A program made the position numbers and the translations under genes. From the IMG/VR virus record IMGVR_UViG_3300043788_000040, positions 62,001 to 126,000 of that record: a DNA stretch of 64,000 nucleotides; one strand, 5' to 3'. The stretch comes from a virus. Below are positions 38,362-45,556 of this stretch, piece by piece (the stretch's first letter is position 1; each line of letters begins with the position of its first letter). The notes under the pieces are model-generated. The model was not told the origin of the DNA, made no database searches, and worked only from the letters and a program-made list of their open reading frames with translations.

Positions 38362-39514
38362 TACACATAAGGTGGAGATTGTTCCAGTCAGTCTTGAACC
38401 GCACCCGAATGCGGATCGCTTATCTGTGGTGCGGGTGTACAACTTCACTTGCGTCGTGAATACCGCCGACTGGACTGGTGTTGAGAAGGCTGCGTACGTC
38501 CAGCCGGACTCCGTCATGCCGGACACGCCCGAGTACCGCTTCCTCAAGAACACCTCCAGCTTCCGCAAGGAACGTGAGGCTCTTGATGCCGTGCTTGCGG
38601 CAGATCACGAGAGCGACCTTTGCCGACTGGATTACAACGAGAAGGTCGCTGCCCTTGAGGCGAAGATTGACGCCAACACCAAGCACCTCCGCATCACCGT
38701 GAAGAAGCTACGTGGCATCATCTCCATGGGTATGCTCCTGCCCGCGCCGGAAGGCTCACAGATCGGCGACGACGTGGCGGAGCAGCTTGGCATCACGCAC
38801 TACGAACCGCCCTCTATGGACGAGCTTGACGGCCGCAGGCAGCATGCCGGGGACGATGTCGGACCCGCGTCGCCGATGATCTACGCCCCGAAGTACGACG
38901 TGGAGTCCATTTACAAATTCGCCGACTGCTTTGACGCGGGCGAGCCTGTGTACGTGTCCGAGAAGCTGGACGGGCAGAACGGCCGCTTCGTGGCGACTGA
39001 GAACGGCAACGAGACGGTCATAGAGCCGGGACGACGGTCCACCCTCGTCTCCCTGTACGCCGGATCGCGCACCGAGTGGAAGAAGAAGGAAGGCGGCTCA
39101 AACTGGTGGAGGGTCATGGAGGACAACCCTTGGATTGATCGGTGGTGCTACGACAACCAAGACTCCGTCCTTTACGGGGAAGTCTTCGGCTGGGTGCAGG
39201 CTCTCAAGTACGGAGCCAAGCCAGGGCAGCTTTTCTTCCGCGCCTTTGACGTCATGGAAGGCATGGAATACTGGGATGCCGAAAAGTTCATTGCGGAGAT
39301 TTATAAGGATTGCCGAGTACCGGACTTCGGCGTCATGCCGTACGACTTTGAGAAGTTGCAGGCCTTAGCGGATGGACCCTCCCTCATCAAGGGTGCCGAC
39401 CACATGCGCGAGGGCATCGTGATCAAGCCAGTCAAGGAGCGCAAGCACTGGAAGCTGGGGCGTGTTATGTTGAAGATGGTTTCCAACGCGTACCTTGAGA
39501 AATCCGCAAGATAG
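38351..39514 (+). CDS. DraRnl-type RNA ligase
   Basis: 387 aa, start ATG 38351 with AAAGGGAGAG. N-terminal OB-like domain (VEIVPVSLEPHPNADRLSVV), then nucleotidyltransferase motif I VSEKLDGQNGRF with the reactive Lys, LYGEVFGWVQ (III), MREGIVIKPVKERK (IV) and KLGRVMLKMVS (V). This architecture is that of Deinococcus RNA ligase (Rnl5), which seals 3'-OH nicks in RNA or RNA-DNA duplexes. Second RNA ligase of the window. Confidence 0.88.
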   Translation: MGVDTHKVEIVPVSLEPHPNADRLSVVRVYNFTCVVNTADWTGVEKAAYVQPDSVMPDTPEYRFLKNTSSFRKEREALDAVLAADHESDLCRLDYNEKVAALEAKIDANTKHLRITVKKLRGIISMGMLLPAPEGSQIGDDVAEQLGITHYEPPSMDELDGRRQHAGDDVGPASPMIYAPKYDVESIYKFADCFDAGEPVYVSEKLDGQNGRFVATENGNETVIEPGRRSTLVSLYAGSRTEWKKKEGGSNWWRVMEDNPWIDRWCYDNQDSVLYGEVFGWVQALKYGAKPGQLFFRAFDVMEGMEYWDAEKFIAEIYKDCRVPDFGVMPYDFEKLQALADGPSLIKGADHMREGIVIKPVKERKHWKLGRVMLKMVSNAYLEKSAR

Positions 39515-39523
39515 CAGTATTAC
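39495..39523 (+). promoter_or_regulatory. Promoter TTGAGA-N17-TATTAC
   Basis: TTGAGA 39495-39500, TATTAC 39518-39523 within a CAGTATTA block across the end of the RNA ligase gene. ATG 39532 follows 9 bases later with GGAGAG between. Confidence 0.5.
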
Positions 39524-39531
39524 TGGAGAGA

Positions 39532-39885
39532 ATGATGGCTGTGGCAAAACACGAGACCAATACGTTGCTGGATGCAGTCCGCAAGCTCTACTACGCTGCC
39601 GTTTGGCATGCTGATCGTCCGGTGGACGAGCAAGCCCTATGGACAGCAATCCGAGACGCTGCGGGGTTCAAGCCAGGCGGTTCACCCGAAGCGCTTCCGT
39701 TTGACGGCATCAAAGCAACCTACACCGTGGATCGCTTGCGGCAGATAGGGCACCTCGTCAGCGCCAAGAACGGCAAAGAGTTTGGTACCGCAGAGACCCG
39801 TGCTTTCCTTCTGCTGTACGGTACGGAGTTGGAAAGCAAAATCGACGCCGCAGTGCGGCAATTCCTTGAGGAGAAACTAAGCTAA
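39532..39885 (+). CDS. Helical hypothetical protein
   Basis: 117 aa (ATG 39532, or the adjacent ATG 39535). Mostly alpha-helical with a Gly/Pro turn (GFKPGGSPEALPF) and ending in an amphipathic helix. Its last base is the first base of the next ATG. Confidence 0.6.
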   Translation: MMAVAKHETNTLLDAVRKLYYAAVWHADRPVDEQALWTAIRDAAGFKPGGSPEALPFDGIKATYTVDRLRQIGHLVSAKNGKEFGTAETRAFLLLYGTELESKIDAAVRQFLEEKLS

Positions 39886-40265
39886 TGGCAACGCAAATCG
39901 CAGTACAACCAGTTGTGGGTCCTTACCCGACAGTTCCAGTCGCGGCAGCATCGCTTGACTTGACTTTCGTGGCAGCCGACATCACCGGAAACTTCTTCAC
40001 CGCAGACCAGATTGCCGTAACCGTAGGCGCTGGCAGCATTGGTGGGGACATCCTTCTCGTGTGGAACACCGATGCTGCTCCGCACAACCTGACGATTGCC
40101 TCCCAGCCGCTCAACGGCCGCACGGGCGACATCACGTCCTATGTGGTCGGACCGGGCGTCATCTCGGCGTTCAAGTTCAGCCAACTCGCAGGATGGCAGA
40201 GTGGCACCACTGTGACTTTCACCGCCGACAACGTGCTGGTGAAGCTCGCTGTCCTAACACGGTAA
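39885..40265 (+). CDS. Beta-rich probable virion protein
   Basis: 126 aa of Val/Ala/Thr-rich beta strands with Gly turns (VTVGAGSIGGDILLVWNTD), no Cys, no charged patches. Composition matches the virion proteins of this phage, for example 55184-55483. Decoration or fibre role suspected. Confidence 0.5.
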   Translation: MATQIAVQPVVGPYPTVPVAAASLDLTFVAADITGNFFTADQIAVTVGAGSIGGDILLVWNTDAAPHNLTIASQPLNGRTGDITSYVVGPGVISAFKFSQLAGWQSGTTVTFTADNVLVKLAVLTR

Positions 40266-40268
40266 CAG

Positions 40269-40544
40269 ATGCCCAGCCTACGTGAGATCGCGAACGAGTA
40301 TCACCACGCCGCCAACCGGATAGCTGCCCGTGCAGATCGTGCCGGGCAACTGACCGAGAACCAGCGTCGTGCCATTGACTCGTTCCGTGACAGCGCAGCC
40401 AAAGTTGAAGCGCTCATCCGTCCTGAGGACTCCGCCCCTAAACAGGTTGAGGTTCAGGACACGGAAGCGCCTGTCACGCCGACAAAGAAATTTAAGGCTC
40501 ACAAGGCGGCAACGCCGCAGGAGCTTCTGGAGAAGGCACAATGA
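40269..40544 (+). CDS. Helical hypothetical protein with disordered tail
   Basis: 91 aa: amphipathic helices (YHHAANRIAARADRAG) then a Pro/Thr/Lys linker and a short C-terminal helix. Overlaps the next start by 4 bases. No family recognised. Confidence 0.55.
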   Translation: MPSLREIANEYHHAANRIAARADRAGQLTENQRRAIDSFRDSAAKVEALIRPEDSAPKQVEVQDTEAPVTPTKKFKAHKAATPQELLEKAQ

Positions 40545-40960
40545 ACTTTGGAAACGAAGGCACACAACCCGCTCAGCAGGCTGACGGCTACTCGGACCCT
40601 ATTGACGAGATCGTCGGGCAACTTTCCGGCGAAGTCAACGACGACCCGGAGCTTGTAGAGGAGCTTGCCGACACGGTCACCATTGAGAAGCTCATGGACG
40701 CGTTCATCGCCGAGGTGAGTGAAATCCTTGGGACTACCGTTGAGGTGTCGCTGGATGGCAACCCCGTGCGTACCCACTTGGAACTAGCCAACGCGGAGCA
40801 GGACATCGTTGAGTTGGCTTACGAACTGAGGCAAGACCTTCTCACTAAGATCGCCAACCGTGCGGAAGCAATAACCGAGCAGAATTTCGGTGCGACGCAG
40901 ATCGCCGCAGCCACCCACCCTTCCGAACTACGCAAGCAAGTCATCGTTGAGGAGAACTAA
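40541..40960 (+). CDS. Acidic helical hypothetical protein
   Basis: 139 aa, acidic N-terminal two thirds (SGEVNDDPELVEELADTV) and helical C terminus. ATGA-type junctions on both sides suggest coupling with 40269 and 40960. No recognisable domain. Confidence 0.6.
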   Translation: MNFGNEGTQPAQQADGYSDPIDEIVGQLSGEVNDDPELVEELADTVTIEKLMDAFIAEVSEILGTTVEVSLDGNPVRTHLELANAEQDIVELAYELRQDLLTKIANRAEAITEQNFGATQIAAATHPSELRKQVIVEEN

Positions 40961-42156
40961 TGTTCGCACGCGGCTCGTGGGCAATCTTCGGCATCAAGTC
41001 CGACTCTGAGGCTGCTTTCGTCAAGAGCCTTGACGACTACAGCAGCGTGAGCCAAGCGGTTGCTGTCCAGAAAGCCAAGAACGACAGCCTGCCGACCAAC
41101 GGCATCAACCCATACGACCGCCCACGCCACGATGAGAGCGACGATTTGCAATCAACGGTTGACTCCAACAGTTTCAAGCTGGGCGACCACGTCTACGGAT
41201 TCTGGTACTGCCTGAATGGCTTTGAGGATGTCACCGACCCCAAGTCCAAGCAGGAAGCCCTCGCCTACGAACACTTCGGAAAGCCCTTCAAATTCCTCAA
41301 GAAGGAAGAGAAGGCGCACGTGGATTCACTGGTCGCGGCAAGCGCCGTTGCATCACGCAAGCAGTTCCCAGTCCTGATTGACTTTGTTGAGGAGCGTGTG
41401 TACGCAGAGACCACCAGCCCGGAAGAGATCGGCGACCTGCGTAGGCTTCTTGAGGTCACGGGAGCCGTGCCCTACAACCTGACTTGGAATTTCGGAAGCG
41501 CCGAGTGGCCTTTTCAGTTCCTCGCCAAGGTCAACGAAGCGAACAAGTTTCACAAAGAGATGCAAGACCGTGCTGGTGAGCTTAGCCGCTTCCATGCCAA
41601 CGAGGTTGAGAAGCTGGAAGACAAGATGATGGAGTCCATCGTCTCCGGCTACTTCGCCATGTCCGAGCTTGAGACCGGACAGTGGGCCGGGCTTTCCACT
41701 CCGGCGAAGATCAGGCTGTTCAACACGACCGACCCATCAACAGAGTCCGCCGTGAGCACTGCGTTCACGATACTCGGGCTTGTAGACACCGCGACGGTCG
41801 TGTCGGCAGCGGTCGTCTTCCAGAACCTTGACTCAAAATTTGCCAAGAAGACGGGCGAGGAGAAGCAGTTTCGTACCGACCTGTTCACCGTTGACATCAA
41901 CGACAAGGTCGTCATCTCCGACGCCGGGGCGGCGGCTCTGCGTGGCTTTGACCTACCGCAGTACAAGAAAGACATGAAGCGACTCGCCAAGAGCGGTGAG
42001 GTGCCCATCAAGGTCTACTGGTTTGATTGGCTGATCGCCATGAAGAATGCGATCCACTTCTTCGTTGACAACGTCACCGAGACGCTGAAGGTTGACAAGA
42101 AGCTGGGATTGAAAGCCTATGAGGCTGACATTGTGGAAGAGACGGAGGAGGTCTAA
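40960..42156 (+). CDS. Hypothetical protein, weakly RdgC-like
   Basis: 398 aa. Mixed alpha/beta; segments such as KQFPVLIDFVEERVYAETTS, GDLRRLLEVTGAVP and the late KVDKKLGLKAYEADI recall the strand-helix order of RdgC ring proteins (recombination-associated, some phage members), but I see no exact signature. It could be an unrelated replication or recombination protein. Confidence 0.45.
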   Translation: MFARGSWAIFGIKSDSEAAFVKSLDDYSSVSQAVAVQKAKNDSLPTNGINPYDRPRHDESDDLQSTVDSNSFKLGDHVYGFWYCLNGFEDVTDPKSKQEALAYEHFGKPFKFLKKEEKAHVDSLVAASAVASRKQFPVLIDFVEERVYAETTSPEEIGDLRRLLEVTGAVPYNLTWNFGSAEWPFQFLAKVNEANKFHKEMQDRAGELSRFHANEVEKLEDKMMESIVSGYFAMSELETGQWAGLSTPAKIRLFNTTDPSTESAVSTAFTILGLVDTATVVSAAVVFQNLDSKFAKKTGEEKQFRTDLFTVDINDKVVISDAGAAALRGFDLPQYKKDMKRLAKSGEVPIKVYWFDWLIAMKNAIHFFVDNVTETLKVDKKLGLKAYEADIVEETEEV

Positions 42157-42599
42157 TGCCACAGCTTGAGGTAGCGACAATCGTGATGAAGGATGCAGTT
42201 AATGTCTTGATCGGCAAACAGAAGGAAGGTCCGGACGCCGGGAAGTGGGTCATCCCCAGCAGCTTTGTCAAGGAAGGCGAGCGCATGATTGACACGTGCT
42301 CACGTTCCATTCTTGAAGAGGCTGGAATTGAAGTCCAGCCCAAGCAGATACTCTTCCTGTCCGAGGTTTTGGAGCCAGGGCAGCACCGCACGGCGGTGTT
42401 CTGCTTCGCCGAGTACGTGAGCGGTGAGCCTTCTCCGGGCACATCCCTGACCGAGGTCAAGTTCGTGGACCCGAGGACTCTGGGCGAGTACCAGACCGAG
42501 GGCATGTCGGAACTGACGCAGGACGCTTTCTACAAATTCAGTATGGTTCTCAGGAGTCAACAACAAGCGGCTTCCGCTCCGACCTCCGGCACGGTATAA
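42156..42599 (+). CDS. Nudix hydrolase with altered Nudix box
   Basis: 147 aa. FVKEGERMIDTCSRSILEEAGIEV corresponds to the Nudix box G-x5-E-x7-REUxEExGU. The C-terminal EExG metal residues are intact, but the Glu of the REU triad is Ser (RSILEEAG). Substrates range from oxidised dNTPs to nucleotide sugars and mRNA caps. Activity may be retained since the EE pair carries most metal contacts. Confidence 0.8.
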   Translation: MPQLEVATIVMKDAVNVLIGKQKEGPDAGKWVIPSSFVKEGERMIDTCSRSILEEAGIEVQPKQILFLSEVLEPGQHRTAVFCFAEYVSGEPSPGTSLTEVKFVDPRTLGEYQTEGMSELTQDAFYKFSMVLRSQQQAASAPTSGTV

Positions 42600-42622
42600 T
42601 AGGGCACGGAAAGTGAGACCCA

Positions 42623-43102
42623 GTGAAGCCGTTCGTATTGTTGCTTGTCATTCTGCTTTTTGCTGTTCCCACGTTCGCTGATGACCAAGTCGGCGTAGCG
42701 CTAGATTTCCACACCAAGAAAGCCACTCTCGGCGTCCGCCTCATGAACGACGGCGTGGACTTTGGTGCGAGCATCCCTACATTTAAGCATCAAGCTTTGG
42801 TGCTGGATTTTGAGACCGACAGAATCGCCGGGCAAACCTCCATGTCCCCCGCCTTGGGCTGGCAGTTCTTCACCACGTACAAGCGGTTCACGCCATACGC
42901 CTACTTCAACGTCGGCGGCACGGAGACCATTCACCAAGGCGCAGTGTTCAACAGCACTGTCGGGCAGGGACTTGATTTCCGGCTGACTTCCCGCTATGGG
43001 CTGAGGTTTGAGCACGAATTTGATTGGTCAAAGCAGATGGCAAACCAGTGGGATCAGCGATACACCGTGCTTTTCGTCGTGCATTTCGGAGGTAAGAAAT
43101 AG
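42623..43102 (+). CDS. Outer-membrane beta-barrel-like secreted protein
   Basis: 159 aa from GTG 42623. Signal peptide KPFVLLLVILLFAVPTFAD, cleaved near residue 20. The mature part has alternating amphipathic strands (VGVALDFHTKKATLGVRL, TPYAYFNVGG, YTVLFVVHF) typical of small 8-strand barrels. TATAAT at 42595 is a likely -10. A phage barrel in the outer membrane could mask receptors against superinfection. Confidence 0.6.
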   Translation: MKPFVLLLVILLFAVPTFADDQVGVALDFHTKKATLGVRLMNDGVDFGASIPTFKHQALVLDFETDRIAGQTSMSPALGWQFFTTYKRFTPYAYFNVGGTETIHQGAVFNSTVGQGLDFRLTSRYGLRFEHEFDWSKQMANQWDQRYTVLFVVHFGGKK

Positions 43103-44244
43103 TGCCGACCCTGATAGCACAGCGACCCTCGCATTGGAATGATGTGATCGGTCAGACGAGAGCCTTAGATGTCCTTCAGGCTGCGTTGCGCAACCAGCGT
43201 TTCCTCAGCCGTGGGATCATCCTGCACGGTGTTGTTGGCGTTGGCAAGACCACCAGTGCCTACCTCGCAGCGAAGGCTCTCATGTGTACTGGGGAAGAGA
43301 CCTTGCTGGGCTGCGGGGAATGTCCTTCCTGCCTGCTCGTCCAGAGTGACGGCATTGACAAACACCCGGACTTCATTGAGATTGACGGCGCTGTCAAGCC
43401 CGGCGTGGAGGGCGCACGTGAAACCATTGAATCCACGCTCACACTCCCAGTCCTCGGCAAGCGCCGTGTGACGATCATTGACGAAGCACATTGGCTTAGC
43501 CCCGAGGCATGGAGCGCCTACCTCAAGACCTTAGAATCCGGCGAGACCGATTCCATCTTCCTGTTTGTGTCACAGGACTACGGCAGGATTCAGCCCAACA
43601 TCCGCTCACGCTGCATCCGCATCGCCTTTGATCGTGTGAACCTAGAGGTGCTTGTCGGACACCTTGCGAACGTCGCATCCAAGAACGAGATCGCCTGCGA
43701 CCTAGATGCCCTGAAGCTCATCGCCCGGCAAACTAAGGGCATCGTGCGGGATGCTGTCCAGTATCTCAACACGTGCGGAGCGCTAGGCGTTCGGGTGGAT
43801 GTGAAAGTCGTGCGGCAGGTGATTGACACGACACTGGACGACTTGTGCGAGAAGCTTCTCTTGACGCTGGCGGCACGGGATCAAGTCGGGGCAATAAAGC
43901 TGGCGGACGATCTTGTCCGCAAGGACATGCCCGGCAAGGTCGCCGAGCGCATGCTGTCCCTGTACAGCCGGGCGATCTACACCGATGACGCCCACCTCCG
44001 CAAGATATACCTCGGGCTGCCAGATGTCAGCGCCGTCGCCGGGGTGCTCATAAAGTGGGCTGCCGTGCAGCACGCCCCCGCCGACATCGTGACCATTATC
44101 GTGTACGAGCTTCTCCGCACGCAGAACGCCGTCAGGACGCACTCCGTGGCGTCTGCCCACCCCAAACCCCAGCCTACCCCCCAAATCACGCCTACGAGCC
44201 GGAAATCGTCATTAGAGGCTATGCTGGACGACGAGGCGGTCTGA
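43102..44244 (+). CDS. Clamp loader subunit, DnaX/gamma-tau type
   Basis: 380 aa. QRPSHWNDVIGQTRALDVL start, Walker A VVGVGKTT (45-52), zinc module CGECPSC (71-77), Walker B VTIIDEAHWLS, sensor region and Arg finger NIRSRC. Length fits gamma-like rather than full tau. It would open and load the clamp encoded at 32270, with or without host subunits. Pro/Thr-rich C-terminal tail. Confidence 0.92.
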   Translation: MPTLIAQRPSHWNDVIGQTRALDVLQAALRNQRFLSRGIILHGVVGVGKTTSAYLAAKALMCTGEETLLGCGECPSCLLVQSDGIDKHPDFIEIDGAVKPGVEGARETIESTLTLPVLGKRRVTIIDEAHWLSPEAWSAYLKTLESGETDSIFLFVSQDYGRIQPNIRSRCIRIAFDRVNLEVLVGHLANVASKNEIACDLDALKLIARQTKGIVRDAVQYLNTCGALGVRVDVKVVRQVIDTTLDDLCEKLLLTLAARDQVGAIKLADDLVRKDMPGKVAERMLSLYSRAIYTDDAHLRKIYLGLPDVSAVAGVLIKWAAVQHAPADIVTIIVYELLRTQNAVRTHSVASAHPKPQPTPQITPTSRKSSLEAMLDDEAV

Positions 44245-44246
44245 TC

Positions 44247-44531
44247 ATGCCCTATTTATGCGATTTTGTGTTCACAGGAAGACCGGATGTTTCCATGTTT
44301 AGTGCGGCTGAGCGTTCAAGGTTCGGGGGCACGGTCTGCCGCCGAGACAAATACCCCGATGCGGCGTGCTGCCCGGAGATCGCCACAGTCAAGCACAAGG
44401 GCTGGTGGCTGTGCGAGGAACATTACGATCTTGTGAAGACCACGGACGAGATTGGGTTTGAGGACGAGGACGGAATGATCACCTACCCCCACGAGATACT
44501 GCACCGAGATTTAGTGGACGGCAAGTTTTAG
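44247..44531 (+). CDS. Cys/His protein of the CxxHYD family
   Basis: 94 aa. YLCDFVFTG (as in 4560 LCDFDFS), CRRDKYPDAACCPE and the signature GWWLCEEHYDLV. Fourth member of the family in the window. Its stop overlaps the end of the leftward gene at 44528. Confidence 0.65.
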   Translation: MPYLCDFVFTGRPDVSMFSAAERSRFGGTVCRRDKYPDAACCPEIATVKHKGWWLCEEHYDLVKTTDEIGFEDEDGMITYPHEILHRDLVDGKF

Positions 44532-45292
44532 GGGATCGGGTGCGGTAATTCCCGCTTCTGGATCGCGGTTCGTGTAGCCGCAAGCGTTGCCCGAAGAGAG
44601 TCCTCGGGTAGGTGGCTTATGATCGGGTTCACGAGCCAGCGAAAGAGGAAAGGCACGTCACGGCTCAGCCCCACCGCTTCCAGTTCAATGTAAACCCCGC
44701 CGTCCGCTTCCTCAAAACTGGTGATGGTGTAAAGCCTCCAGACGTAACCCGGTCCTTGGTCAGGCGGGTCAAGTTGTTCGTCCGTCGTACCGAAGTTTTC
44801 CACCGCTTGCAGCTTGGTGCTCTGACTGATGCTATACCAGTGGGTGGGGTCTATTTGGAGGTACAGGGTTTCGTACTCCCCGTCTATCGCTGCCGTGGTG
44901 AAAGCCGTGTGTGTGACGGTGAGGATGGAGTAGTGGTCAATCATCCCCGTGGAGGCGAGTTCCTTGCCCCGGACGATGGACGGATTGAAGAAGCCCCCAC
45001 GTGCGGTGGCTAAAGCCTCGGTCATGGTGACACCGGGGATGAACACGACACCCGCCCAGTCGTGGATCAAGCCGTGAGGTACTTTGATGGGGTTCACCTC
45101 GGCGACGGGCCAGACGATGATCTGTCCGCTTTGCGCTTCGTTACGCTGCATCGGGGAGAGCTTGAGGGGTTGGTTGTGCTTGGCGACGATGTAAGCTGTC
45201 CAAGCTGCGAGAGTTTCGGGTTTCAGTTCCCCTGCGGAGACGTTCGGCACGAAAACAAGAACCAGCAGGAGAGGCAAAAATCTACGAAACAT
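44528..45292 (-). CDS. Exported host-like protein, acidobacterial type
   Basis: 254 aa. Signal peptide FRRFLPLLLVLVFVPNVSA. The C-terminal pattern GYVWRLYTITSFEEADGGVY, EAVGLSRDVP, LPEDSLRATLAATRTAI is one I associate with an uncharacterised protein family abundant in Acidobacteriota genomes. Probably periplasmic. Transcribed leftward with the small gene at 45299, from the promoter at 45485-45513. Signs of host origin: strand, signal peptide and family. Confidence 0.65.
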   Translation of the reverse strand: MFRRFLPLLLVLVFVPNVSAGELKPETLAAWTAYIVAKHNQPLKLSPMQRNEAQSGQIIVWPVAEVNPIKVPHGLIHDWAGVVFIPGVTMTEALATARGGFFNPSIVRGKELASTGMIDHYSILTVTHTAFTTAAIDGEYETLYLQIDPTHWYSISQSTKLQAVENFGTTDEQLDPPDQGPGYVWRLYTITSFEEADGGVYIELEAVGLSRDVPFLFRWLVNPIISHLPEDSLRATLAATRTAIQKRELPHPIP

Positions 45293-45298
45293 AGAGGC

Positions 45299-45478
45299 CT
45301 ACCTTTCTGTGAGGTGCAGGGCTTTCTCACGGAAAAACCGCTCCAAGTTCTCATCCATCTCCACGTTCCCATCCGCCTCCCTCACAAGGTCATTGAACGC
45401 CCGCAGGGAAATGTGCCTCTCAACAAGCAAATAGAGAAGCTGGATCAGGCGGTCGTTTACCTTGCGTGGAGTTGCCAT
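45299..45478 (-). CDS. Small helical protein, first gene of leftward operon
   Basis: 59 aa: MATPRKVNDRLIQLLYLLVE onward, a compact helical protein ending ALHLTER. AAGGG upstream on the minus strand, stop 6 bases before the start of the exported gene. No family recognised. Confidence 0.55.
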   Translation of the reverse strand: MATPRKVNDRLIQLLYLLVERHISLRAFNDLVREADGNVEMDENLERFFREKALHLTER

Positions 45479-45484
45479 CCCTTC

Positions 45485-45513
45485 ATGATACTGCCCTTAC
45501 AAGGGTAAATCAA
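45485..45513 (-). promoter_or_regulatory. Leftward promoter TTGATT-N17-TATCAT
   Basis: On the minus strand TTGATT (45513-45508) and TATCAT (45490-45485) with a 17-base spacer, ending just before the small leftward gene. The palindrome CCCTTACAAGGG at 45494-45505 lies between the two boxes. Confidence 0.65.
45494..45505. promoter_or_regulatory. Operator-like palindrome in divergent promoter region
   Basis: CCCTT-AC-AAGGG, a perfect 5-bp dyad between the -35 and -10 of the leftward promoter. A second dyad GAAAAA-GGTAA-TTTTTC lies at 45519-45535 towards the rightward NusG-like gene. The positions suit repressor binding in a switch; no regulator is assigned. Confidence 0.4.
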
Positions 45514-45556
45514 CCCCGAAAAAGGTAATTTTTCCCTGTATCGGGTATCTATATCC

